From Rotaria socialis (lineage: Eukaryota > Rotifera > Eurotatoria > Philodinida > Philodinidae): a DNA stretch of 64,000 nt. The position numbers and the translations under genes were made by a program. A model generated the notes under the pieces. That model was not told where the DNA came from. It ran no database searches and saw only the letters and a list, made by a program, of their open reading frames with translations. Where the stretch lies: assembly GCA_905331475.1 (NCBI GenBank), contig CAJNYU010000034.1:1-64000 (forward strand), in the 5' to 3' direction. Below, one piece after another: positions 22,501 to 34,170 of this stretch; position 1 is the stretch's first letter, and the number at the start of each line of letters is the position of its first letter.

Positions 22501-25343
22501 ATTAAATTCATTTTAGTTCAAATTTTCAGTTGACGAATACTTTCTATACTCATTACAACATATGCATAACGAACTAGCAATAGTATTACGTATTAAAAAC
22601 GTAAGTGCCTTCAATAGTTTTCAACATATACATGTTACATAAACTAACATTTCTACTCTGCACTGTTGTTTTATCTACAAATGAGAGAACTTCTTGAGAT
22701 ACTAATTTTTTTCTCGACTTAAATTAGATTCATTCAATCGATCATTTAGAATGAGTATTTGAAAGTTTCATGTAAAACATTGATATTTGCTAGTGTCACT
22801 TGTTCTATGAAAATAAACATGTAAAGAAGATTGTAGTAAGTTTTTTACGTCTCTTGCTTGTATCTATTATCGTTTGAATATCATTAGTTATTAGAATTTT
22901 TCAAATATACATATATATCAGAGAGATCTTTCTGCAACAGCTTCCGCTTCGTTTTTCAAGTCGAGACTTTTTACCTGTCATTGTAAATGGTGAAATCGAT
23001 GTGAAAATTTGTTTTTCAATATAGTTCAATATTTAATGACAATTTTTTCAAGACGAATATGTCTCACGATTTTGAAAAAGTAAATTTGAGAATATTACAT
23101 ATTTCAAATTTTCATCAATTTTCGCAAAGAAGTATGTAATCTTTCATCGTATCTGTTCACTAGTGCTGCTAAAAGAAACAATGGGATTCGTTTTCATATA
23201 ACAAATGCTGCCAATAAAGGAATACACATCGAAAAAATGGACAAGACTATGTTGATTCATGAATCTCAAATCTGAAATTGAGTTACCAATTTGAGGATGA
23301 AGAAATTCATGTAATTGAATATCTCAAAGAGTTGTTTTTTATTGAGAGAACTGTACATATGATCTATTTATCGAATCCCGAAAAGATACTCCCCGGGAAT
23401 TTTCTCTCCAGAGACACTTGCTCTCTAATTGTATTTAACAAAAATGTTAATCAGCACGAGATTAAGATATTTATTTATTTATTTGAGGGCATGAATGTGT
23501 GAGTGTCAGTACAAATATGGACAAATGGTTATCCTCTTCATTCACCTACACCCACACATCCACATTTTTGTATGATTCATACAAAAATGTGGAATCTCTG
23601 TTCCGAGAGCCAATATCGCTGAGGGGCAAGTGTTCGGGGAGCAAGTATCTGGGGAGCATCTGCCTGGGGAGGATCTTGCCGGTTACCCTATGTATTCAAT
23701 GGTTTTCACTTGTTTATAACTCTTTTCTAATAGTTAGTTCACTTTTCATTAATCGAAGCCCGTGCAATTATACGAATGCATCTAACTACGATCGAAAATA
23801 ATCATTGAATACAACATCAAGCATAAAAAAGATTGTCTCAAGACAAAAGTTAATTTGTCTTACATTTAGCAATTATTTTGAGACTTATGAAGTCGAAAAA
23901 TGATGTCACGTTGCTAAATTTAAATAATAAATATTTAGAAAAAGATATCTTCGTGAAATTTGAAAACATAAAATGTAATCAATCATAATCCTTGTCAAGA
24001 TTGTATCTAGAGATCTTCATATTTTATCAAGTCTACAATTAATTATTCTGCTTCATTTTGGTCTTCGCAATCTTGATGTATTCAAATTGTCTAGATTTTA
24101 CCAACACAATAAATAGAAGACTTCAACGAACATTACAAATCTTATTACTATTTTTAGTTACTTACCAATCTCTTTTCGAACATCATTCGGTACTTTCATA
24201 CGACAAGTGTCGTCAACAAGACACAGATTGTCATTTAGTGATTTAATAATATCGCATAGTGCCGGATGCGCTATCATTTGTTTGAGCGTTGCTTTAGCAC
24301 TTGCACGTTCGTCAGGATTTTTCTTCAACAAAAGCTCAATGATCAATTTGTAGCCACCCTTCCGTGGTACAAATATGTCTTTGGCGCTGGGATCATTGCA
24401 AAAATTTTCATAATCAAACTGATCTGTCCACGGTAGTCGTTCGAAGAATAAAATATAGAACATGACTCCGGCTGCCCATGCATCTGACTTTTTGTGAAGA
24501 TGTCGTGCTATGACATGGTTTGAATCACGTCGTAGAAATTCTGGAGACGCAAAAAATATAGTATGAGCTTTGGTTGCATCAACAGTTATTTGAGCACGTG
24601 AAGTATCCATCTTTTCAACAGTACCAAAATCGATTAGTTTGACATAAAAACTATCGTTGTGTGAAACGATAACAAAGTTTTGTGGCTTGATATCACCATG
24701 AATTATGTTTAATTGTTCGAGAAAGGTTAGTGCACGTAGAACATATACAATAACAGTTATGCCCAAAAGAAATCTATTCTCAGGATCTAAATGTGTCATA
24801 TGGGCAGACCAGAAAGCCACCAAATCACAAGACGCTAGTTCCATTGCAATATGAATGTTCTCTTTTGTGAATTGGCTGCCATAATAGTTGATTATTGGAT
24901 GATTTTCAATTGGTACTTTTTTTATTAAACGTAGGAAATTAATTTCGTTTTGAATTTCCTCTCGAATATCTGGCATGTTTTTCATGATTTTAATGGCTAC
25001 AACACGATTTTTGTTACGAGTTCGAGCTCTGTAGACTTCACCAAATCCACCTTGACTAATGAAATCAATGATTTCATATGTCACACCTTCAACTTCTATT
25101 AGTTTTATTTGATTTCGGTTGGCTGAATCATTATTCTTGAATTTCATGTGTTCAAATATATTCTTGCCTATCTGATTGATCATGGTGCCGGGCTTCTTTT
25201 TATGTGCAGCATATTCTTGTGACAGACGTTTTGCTATTTCTGCATTCTGTTGCATGAGTACTTCTGTTTGCTCTTGCTTTTGTCGAAATGAAAGTTTGGA
25301 TCCATCAACTCCCATGTCTTCCTTAGCGGTGAAATCGATCGAT
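19545..25343 (-). CDS. Protein kinase fused to five tandem PBZ zinc fingers
   Basis: Eight exons join in phase on the minus strand: 25343-24166, 22245-22183, 21708-21666, 21600-21478, 21235-21113, 20531-20409, 19741-19643, 19584-19545. The first exon begins at an acceptor, so an earlier coding exon is probable. The first internal Met is at 25315, giving 587 residues from there. The kinase (about residues 80-365) has the glycine loop QGGFGEV, VAIK, catalytic loop IHGDIKPQN (a non-RD form), LIDFG, SPEF and SDAWAAG, so it should be active. Then come five fingers of form C-x5-C-x6/7-H-x5-H: CKFGADC, CRYGSDC, CRYGVAC, CRFGESC and CQFGSRC, each followed by the His pair (for example DHLNKYAH). The TAG comes straight after the last His. 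PBZ fingers bind poly(ADP-ribose) in APLF and CHFR. Fingers 2-4 are closest to consensus. A kinase with a PBZ array is not an arrangement I know. Role in damage signalling is inferred. Confidence 0.82.
23559..23593. repeat. Perfect 17-bp palindrome in an intron
   Basis: Two perfect 17-bp arms (TCCACATTTTTGTATGA and its complement) separated by one base, inside the 1.9-kb intron 22246-24165 of the kinase-PBZ gene. Just downstream (about 23620-23690) are imperfect repeats of GGGGAGCAAGTATCT-like units. Together these suggest a small insertion in this intron, otherwise the longest of the gene. Confidence 0.7.
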
Positions 25344-28300
25344 CTAAAAAAAATATATGTGATTATGACAAGACGTAAATGCACACAATAGAAACTTCAA
25401 ATGAAAATATATTTGTAGTATCGCCGAGAATTATTTACTAAAAAAGGTGTTCTGTTTTAAAGCTATATACATTGTCATACAAAGATATTTTGTGCTGTTT
25501 ATAAGTAGTTTTTTTTCTTCCGTTCTTTTTCTTTTCTCGAGAAATATGGTGGATTTTTCAGTGTTGACAGCAGAAAAAAATGTAATTTCACCAAAAGAGA
25601 AAGAAAACATAAAATTGTTGTTTACTTGACAATCTACAATCTATCCAACATAAGATGACTTTACTACCTGTTTAGAAAACAAAAAATAGACTAGATTCTG
25701 ACAATTTGGATGCATTCATATGAATAAAAACAAAATAAGGTGACTGCCACTTACTCCATACGAGGTTGTCGCTAATCTTCAGAGATCGCTCTTTATTCAT
25801 TACTTCACTTCGAATTAAATTTATATTTGCTTATAAACGGAATAATGGACTATTACTGGTTCACAGTTATTATGTATATCTCATCTAATCTGAATATTTT
25901 GATGATGAATTATTCGTTCCTATACAGTGTATCTTGAAATCGGCTACAGAAAGGTCTAGGATAGTTTCTTCCGTAGACACTTACTTGCAAGTAGTTACGT
26001 ATATGTATGCGTGTAGATAGATGTATGGATTGCAAAAGACCTTACAACTACATACACATCAACATCCTAGAGCTTCTTTTAGATCTTATTGCAATACAAA
26101 ATTGTGAGACTCTATTTATTCATAATAGGATTTTATCCTTCGTATATTACGTAGAATGAATTATAATCGATTTTTACTGCATTAATGTCTATTGTCAGAC
26201 ACAGAAAATTCCCTACAAACGAGCTACTTGAATTTGATCGGCATGATATTAAAATAGGATCTATTGGAGATAATAGTTAAATAAGTTTTATTAATGATAA
26301 TAATAAGCATAATTATAATGCTAATAATATATATAATAATAATCAAGGTGATAATGATCAAGAGAAATCAACAACAATGAATCACGAGAGAGCAGAAAAC
26401 ATTAACTCAACTACTAGATCACAGTAGCAAGTTTAGCGTCAATGATCACCATCTATCGCCGGTAATCACCCAAGTTACTATTTTTATTTTTATTTCATTC
26501 AAAAAAGATGATGAAAAACGAAAAGATTTGATTGGATAAAAAATAGAACTAAATTACATCCGATAATGGAATTAAGCAAGCAGCGATCGTTTTCAGAAAA
26601 CTTGATACTCTACTATTTGTTGAAAGACACGGATAACAAATTTCTTGTTGTCTATCTTCTGAAGAAGAAAAATCCTGACTCAAAACAAATTGAGGTTTGT
26701 TCACATATTTCTCTAAATTCTTTTTTTGCTAGTGTACTATTTACAACGATATATAGGATCATTTTCGAATGTTACTTAAAAATAAATATCTAATTCTGTT
26801 GAAATATTAATAATATGCTTCAAACACAATAAGTCATTCATGATAAATGTGTTTCTGGTAGATCGTTCAAATGCAAAGTATATGCTCTAGATGTCACCGT
26901 GTAATTTAGACACTTTTTTATTCGACAGTAATCAGAAGTTAACATAGTCGAATGCTGCTTTGACTTACGTGATAATAATTTGATAAAGTCATTTATTTGA
27001 TCGCACGAACGATAATCACTACTATCGTAAATAAACTATATCACTCAAGTGTTATCTAGTGTTGCGCTTATTATAACAAACGGATAATTGAAAGTGAGGA
27101 AGCGCTTATACGATGTGCCAGCGGCAAGCTATTCTTACCCTGTGAAAATCATTTAGGTGATTGTGTTGTAAGACTTGATTATTCATAGAAAAGAAAAAAT
27201 AATAATAAATATCTATGTTTACGCTTAGTTTTGTTCCAGGCAAGTTTATGCATTAATTACTTGCAAGATTTAACAATGGTTTTCTTATATGTAGCACAGA
27301 TTTTATATGAAAACAGGTTGAGTAAATTTGATGACTTGCAATGTTGGATTTTTCTCACTTTGTCGATAAAAGAAAGGAGTACAAATTCAACATCTAAAGG
27401 AACTGATGCAATGGCATACAGAAAATCAATAAATGAACAAAAATAACGATGAATTTTTCTTAAAAAGAATTAGAAAAAAATTATTAATATAGAGAAATGA
27501 TGATAGGACTAAAATACGTAGAATAGTGAGCTGCAAGATCATAGAATGAACAACTAAATCAATAACTTTCTAAAATGTTGACTATAATCTACTCATGCTA
27601 AATTAGTTATTGAATTCTCTCTTTGTAATTTTAAGTGAGGAAGCCTGTTTTGCGCATGTTTTTTACTAGATACAGCCTCGAAGAATTTCTATCGGTACAA
27701 AGAAATCATCGAAGGAGCAACTGATAATCGAAAATTCTTGCAAGTAGAATATGTTAATATACGTCTCGAGAAGAAATTCAAGTCAATTAGACTGTATAGT
27801 CTGGATATAGATGTGAGTGTGTGAATTTTCTTCGTCCTTATCTACAATGATATACTTACACCAGCAACATACGTAGAATCACAAGCAGCTTTGATGAAAC
27901 TAATCATAAAACGTTGATTAGTATGGTTGTATTCATTTTAAAATGATTCAAGAGTCTAATTAATACTTTATAATCTCCTCAATGACTCAATCAATCAAAC
28001 TCTACTTAAAACATTTCTCGAATAAATGATTGTTAAAGAATTCTCAAATTTACGTATAATGATATCAAAGACTAAGTAAAGGTTATTTTTGAAAATTCAT
28101 TCAAGGAATAACCTTTCCTCAATGATGTGCTTTACGCAGATAAGCATTGTGACTCTAAAAAGTTATATTTATTTATGTATATAGAAAGAAAAAATTCAAA
28201 ATAAAGAAAAATTCATTTTGTAACATAAATATATTCTTATGTTTTGGGAGTATAAATTTCATTGTTCTAAAGAAAAAAAATTTTAAAAGCTCATTGAAAA

Positions 28301-29314
28301 GTAAGTTCGAAATAGATCACTATTTGTTTTGTTAAATTACGCGGAAAAGTCTCTCGGTGAAAAACAATTTCATTGAATTAATTTTCTGGAAATTATAAAA
28401 TATTCTGCTAGTTATAGTAATATCGTGTTTATAAATTAGTTTAGTTATAATGAGTACGAAATAAATAAAGAATTGTTTTATAGAATTCAAAACGAACAGT
28501 AATCATGAGAGATCTTTTTTTGTATTTCTGATAAGAGCCAAATTTTTACTCTATTTGCATGACATGAAAAGTGAATTTATTTACATAAAAATTATTCGAA
28601 GACGAAAACAAACCGATTGTACAACAAAAACATGGATATGAAGAATCACATGGTACTTGAAAGTGACGCACATTTCTGTTGTTTGTGTCGAAATTTATCT
28701 TTTATTGGCGTCACAAGAAATAAAAGCTAGCCTGTAAATTTATGATATGATTTTTCAACAAATATAGTAATCGATTTTATTTTAATTTGTATTTATTGTC
28801 ACTGTTGCATCTATTTTTCGTGGCTAATCAAATGCATTGAATTATCGCATTTATTGCTTCATGCAAAATAATTCTCATAAATTACATGCTTTAAAAGATA
28901 AAATTTATTTAACAAACAGATTGATATTCATATTTATAGAAAATACTATAAATATATATATATATATATTAGAGAATAAATTGATCAGATTTGCTTCTTG
29001 AAAAACTATCAGGTAAAATTAGTGAGCTCAAGCGTATGATTAAACTACTTGATCCTATCGAATAGTATATTTCAATGACAAAGATATAAGAATAAAAAAT
29101 AATATTTCGTTCTGGAATTGATTTATTTATCGAAGAAAAATTTTCAAAATTATCAAATATTGTTAATAAATTATATATATATATTCTTTTTTGTTTTTGT
29201 ATAAAAATAGAAGAGCGGATATTAAAACTAAAAGGAAGGAACCAATTAACAAAAACGCGAATAAACTTACTAAAGAAATAAACACACACACACACACAAC
29301 TATTTCTTTCTTTT
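25344..29314. other. Intergenic, may hold the 5' exon of the kinase-PBZ gene
   Basis: About 4 kb, AT-rich, with an AATAAT-rich low-complexity patch near 26290-26345 and TA runs near 28950. The minus strand should carry the first exon of the kinase gene, ending with a GT donor in phase 2. I could not single it out. Confidence 0.4.
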
Positions 29315-32020
29315 CTAATCAGCTGATTGCTGATCATGAGTTGAATAAACATCCAAACTATCGCTGTCACTTTCATCAATATGATTTCTCGGTGAATCTT
29401 CTCGCTTTTCCATTTCTTCTTTGAATGTTAATAAACTTGCTTCAACCGCTCGAATGAAATCATCATCTTCAGTATCATTTGGATTATCTTCACTCAAAGT
29501 TGATGGTGTTGATTGACTTCTTAAATGGCGAGCTCGCCTTCGATTACGTATGTGTTTAACTAAGCGATATGTTCCATAAGTTGGTGCACCAATCGTCGTT
29601 CCTACAGCTAACAATGCAACAGCACCCACAGCTGCTACAGGAGCAGCTAGTGTAGCAGCACCAGCAACTAATCCACGAACTGTATAACGTAAAATTGGCT
29701 TATCTGGATATAAGTTATATTTACATCCTGAAACGATTTTGATTTAAATAGTTGCATAAAAATAAAAATAAAAACAATTACCAAAGGGAGAATATCGACT
29801 TTCGTGTGACCCTAAAAATTTGAATCCCATTCTTTTTTTCCCACAATTGTAACAGAAATCACAATGACATTTTGAACAAATCATATGTGGACAGCCACCA
29901 TTTCTTGATATGAAAACCTAGAATAAATATTTAATTTATGATAAATCACGAGAAAAAAAGATTGATTTCTCGAACTTTGCATCTTGGACATCGTTGAGCG
30001 TTCTGTTGATTATTATCGGTTTTGGCAGCCCATACTCGAAGTAATTTTTCTCCTTCACGATATTCTTTACAAGTCATTTTACTATGCCATGGTGCATGAC
30101 AATAAAAGCACCATTCAAACTGACATTCATCACACGTAACACGTCGTGGAATATTTTTTCTCAATCGAACACCTTGAAATAAATTTTTATCAATTTGTTT
30201 TATTGCACAACATTGTGGACAAGTCTTTATATGTGGTTCACGGTTAATATCAGCATAAAAACGTTTATATCGTTCGGCTATTTCTCCATTAGTATCCTTT
30301 TCTAATAATAATAACAAAATCTCTTCACGAGTTAATATATGTGGACATGATGGACATGCTATACGAATTTGGGCTTCAGAGATATGTGACGATAAATGCG
30401 AATAAATACATGATGAGCAAACAGTTGATGAACAACAAGATAATGGACGAATTGATGATTCTTCGAGACATACTTGACATTCAGCAGTTGGTAAAACTAC
30501 TCCAGACCCATCGTCTGATGATGATAATGAAATACTAGGCACTACAACATAATGTAAATAAAATGATTTATTTCAACTTATTAGTCATTTTGATAATTCT
30601 ATTTTCAGTTTTTAAATGACTACAACAAAAATTCTAATATTAAGTAAATAGAAAAAATTAATTATGCATGTTTCAGATTTCAAAACAATACTTATGTAAT
30701 TACTAGTTGTTAAATAATATGATCATCACGTTATATCAAATCTAATATCATTGCTTAGAAATACGTCTGTCTTTATAATAGATTTTTTGATATTTTATGA
30801 GTTTGTCATCAACTAAAAACAGCTAGGATAAATTATTGTTTAGATCTAAACTGTTTTGTTTTGAATTAATGAAAGAATTTCTGCATGTTATGTACAATAT
30901 TCAATAAAAATCTAAGCTGAGTGAATTCCATGAAATGATATACTGCTTTTCGTATAAGTATTGCTTAATTGAATAGATTCTATTTAGAATACAAAGCACT
31001 GAGCAATATTCGTGGGTCTCATCATACTTTTACATTAAGTTATGGCTAATTTAGTCAATCGTTCAACCCAATATCGTGTTGTTTGTCGCATCACATACAA
31101 ATGCAACTATTATTGCTCAAGTCAAGTTCTCTTGAAGACTAGATTATTTTGAAAGTTTTACATTTTCTTGTAGTTCGACTACAGTAATATTAGTATTAGC
31201 CGATAGAAACTGTTAAGAATGATATTTACAACAAAAAAACAATATAATAGATTGAAACTTTACTTTTGTAGATTATGAAAGGTTTTTTTTTTTTTTTATA
31301 AAGGAACATCAAGTTTGCAGAGAAAGTCACTAAAATAGTAAATAGTCAAGAACAATAGTGCATGACCGCAAATCTATTGATCTTGTTTTCTGTCATAATA
31401 AATTCTGTACCATCGAGTACGATTTATATCAAAAATGATCTAACAATTAGACATACTCTTTGATAGGTAGTTTTAACAAGAATCATTGTACTCTAGTACT
31501 ATTTGGGCATAGGAAAACTATTCAAAAATAGTTCGAAATAATCTTACGCTATTTTCTCCTTGTTTTCTTCCATAGAACTAAACAAACAATAATATATTTA
31601 ATAGGAAATAGTACATCATAACACATTCCGGTTTTTTTCTAAGAAAAAATTAGTTAATACTTTTTTTTAATGAAAACTTAATAAGAAAATCTTTTATATT
31701 AATTTACTTAATCGTCTTAATGTATGGAGGCGTTGTTGAAGATTTGCCCAATCTAAATTTGTATCATCATTGCTACTTGCATCATCATCATCTTTATTCT
31801 GATTTATCGTAAATGTTGTTATAGAATCACTTGAAGATGAATCTGATGCAAAACTTGATGAACTTGAACGTCGTTCACGTAATTCTTTTTGCGAAGAATT
31901 TGAATTTTTTTCACTATTAAAATTTTTATTTTCATTCGATGCAATTAATGATGGCACTTCATCAGTAACAGAACGAATTGTAGTAGTTACGTTTGTTGTT
32001 GTTGTTGTGCATTCTGACAT
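29315..32020 (-). CDS. RBR-type E3 ubiquitin ligase, RNF217-like
   Basis: Four exons in phase: 32020-31708, 30541-29976, 29917-29782, 29727-29315, giving 475 residues. The N-terminal 104 residues are Ser/Thr/Asp-rich and disordered. RING1 (CQVCLEE to ACPSC), the in-between-RING domain (CPQCCAIKQ to CDECQFEWCFYCHAPWH) and RING2 ([30 protein letters not shown]) follow. The Cys of GGCPHM is the expected ubiquitin-accepting residue. Then CKYNLYPDKP leads into an Ala/Gly/Val-rich hydrophobic stretch (about residues 350-380), a basic patch and an acidic tail. The order of RBR, the NLYPDKP motif and a membrane segment matches vertebrate RNF217. Such ligases take ubiquitin from E2 onto the RING2 Cys and pass it to substrate, here probably at a membrane. 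The 1.2-kb first intron (30542-31707) holds nothing recognisable. Confidence 0.85.
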
Positions 32021-33128
32021 CGTTTCCTTTGACTTTAATACACTAAAAGAATAAATATCATTTTCATTAGTATATATTTGACACTGTTATGGATTCAGAA
32101 GATGTATTATTGTTTTTTCTACTCTCTATCAAAATATAAACTTAGTTGCTTTGCAATCGTATATTACTAAAGTGGTTCAGTATCATGGATACAAAGTGTA
32201 GAAAATCAAATGTTATTTTTGGTCAACCTAAAGATCACCAACCTACGTCTGCGTGCTCATGATGGTGACAGAAAAATTTTAAAACGACAATACTTGACTC
32301 AAATGTTTTCTTTTCGTTTTCTTCTTTCTGATCAAGGTGGAAAAAATGCAAACGTCGTCTGAGTAGGTAAATGTATGAGGGAGGAAAAAAGAATGTAAGT
32401 GACAAAGACGAGTATGTATTGTAGAACTCGATTTCGGAATAAAATGTATATATCTAAGTCGAACCTTTTGTTTTCTTGTACTTAACATGCACATACCTGT
32501 TAAGATGAATCCTATTTATATTAGCTTTTGCTAAAATAATTATGCTCATCAAAACAGAAACTCAGATACGCTAATAAACTTTTGTTTAATGAAAATAAAT
32601 TCGATTATCTTCCTTATTCATCATTAATCAAAAATAGTTCACCTGTTAGTTTGAGTAGATATGTATAGAATTAATCACTGGGATATATGCCAAAGCCGTT
32701 TCAAATAAACATAAAAATCTAGAAACAAAATGCAAAATATATTTTTTTCTTTCAATCTTTTTTTTTCTCTGAATGCTGATTTACAATTACTTTATAAAAT
32801 GTAAAAAAAATCGTTTCGATTTTATAAGGAAAAGTAGAATATTCAACAGCACTTCGTTGTTTTTCGAGAATATGATTGTACGATCATTGACGATGACTAA
32901 TAACTGAATAAAATCAAAATTTCATCATTTTATGCAGTACAACTCAGTTCTGACAAACATCATTTGTCATATAAAGAAACAATCAGGTGACTCAACTTCC
33001 TATCAAATATCAAGTAGCGATGCAATACAATCTGCTCTGCTTTGACTGAATTATAGATATCGCTAATGTATGGTCATTGAAATTTTTCATTTTCTGTCTG
33101 GCACATATTTAATAATGCATTTTTACAG
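32021..33128. other. Intergenic, nothing recognised
   Basis: Upstream of the RBR ligase gene; its promoter should be here. No other feature recognised. Confidence 0.4.
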
Positions 33129-34170
33129 TTAAATAAAACGACAAAGAAATAACCAAAATAAAATTCCGATAAAGCAAACTGTAACAAAAGGATTACGCAT
33201 ACGATTATTATCATACCACGATAATTCACCACTATGATAGTTTAATGTCATAAGTACTTGATATCATTGATTCTTTTGACTGTTTTCTTTTGTACATTCT
33301 CGTAAATTAAACTTATCAGAAAAAAAGGTACAGATTATAATTTTTGATCTACGAACATTTTCATTGAGTCGCTCGAAAAAGTCGTATTGCTTCCATGATC
33401 GGCGATTAAGAACTTCATCCACGGTTGTGAACGATCGGATGCACTTCCTATATAATTGTTTACGACTATGCCTGTTCAACCAGCTTTATTTTCTTTATCT
33501 TTGATTAGTTGTTTAAGCGCAACATTAATTCTTCCTAAATCTTGACAAGCTTCATCAATTTTCGTAATTGCTAAAATCATTTATTTTTACATCACACTGT
33601 TTCATCGTTCTTTGATTTTCTTCTTTTAGTAGATTGTAAGATAAGTTGCTAGATTAGCATCTTCACAATCATGTTTATCTTGCGTTGATGTATCGAAGTT
33701 TATTAAACCATTATCTAATGTTGAGGGAACATTCGATAATTAGTCATTTTTTAATCGCGATACAATATTCGACGATTGATCACTGCTTGATGAGTATGGT
33801 CTACATATTGATTTATCATGATTTGATACTGGAAATATTTCTTTATCGATATTAAGGGTGTGGGTGTGGGTATGAGGCTATCGCGGAAATAGAACTTATC
33901 CAAGTAAAGCTTTATCGTTAGTTTTCCTTCTTTCATTTTTTTTTCGAAGTGACACTATGCAGTTGAAGCTCGAATTAAACGTATCGTGTTCGATATTGAT
34001 AAAAATTAATCGCGATGATCCGTAGAATTTATCTAATAGTGATAAATTGTAATCGTTTCGATTAATTTCAATGAAGCAATATGGTATTCTCTAAAGCATT
34101 ACCATTCAAATCAATAAATGTTTCAAGTTCATGTCACTATCAGATGCAGCCAATTGTAGTTTGATACCCT
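33129..34170 (-). pseudogene. Decayed gene for a tail-anchored protein, family unknown
   Basis: On the minus strand several open blocks lie in different frames with coding-like composition. They are LQLAASDSD and ETFIDLNGNALENT (about 34090-34165), then a longer block with CFIEINRNDYNLSLLDKFYG and FINIEHDTFNSSFNCIVSL (about 33920-34085). A Ser/Asp-rich block (about 33620-33810) and DEACQDLGRINVALKQL (about 33490-33560) follow. The last block reads SGELSWYDNNRMRNPFVTV followed by a hydrophobic segment and TAA at 33129. Stops and frameshifts interrupt them (for example stops near 33900 and 33740), so no complete product is possible as read. The end looks like a C-terminal membrane anchor. I do not recognise the family. 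Unseen introns could explain some breaks, but not the in-frame stops. Confidence 0.5.

Noticed and set aside
23278..23801. Two short plus-strand frames of 74 and 100 codons
   Set aside because: They lie in a repetitive patch within an intron on the other strand and show no motif.
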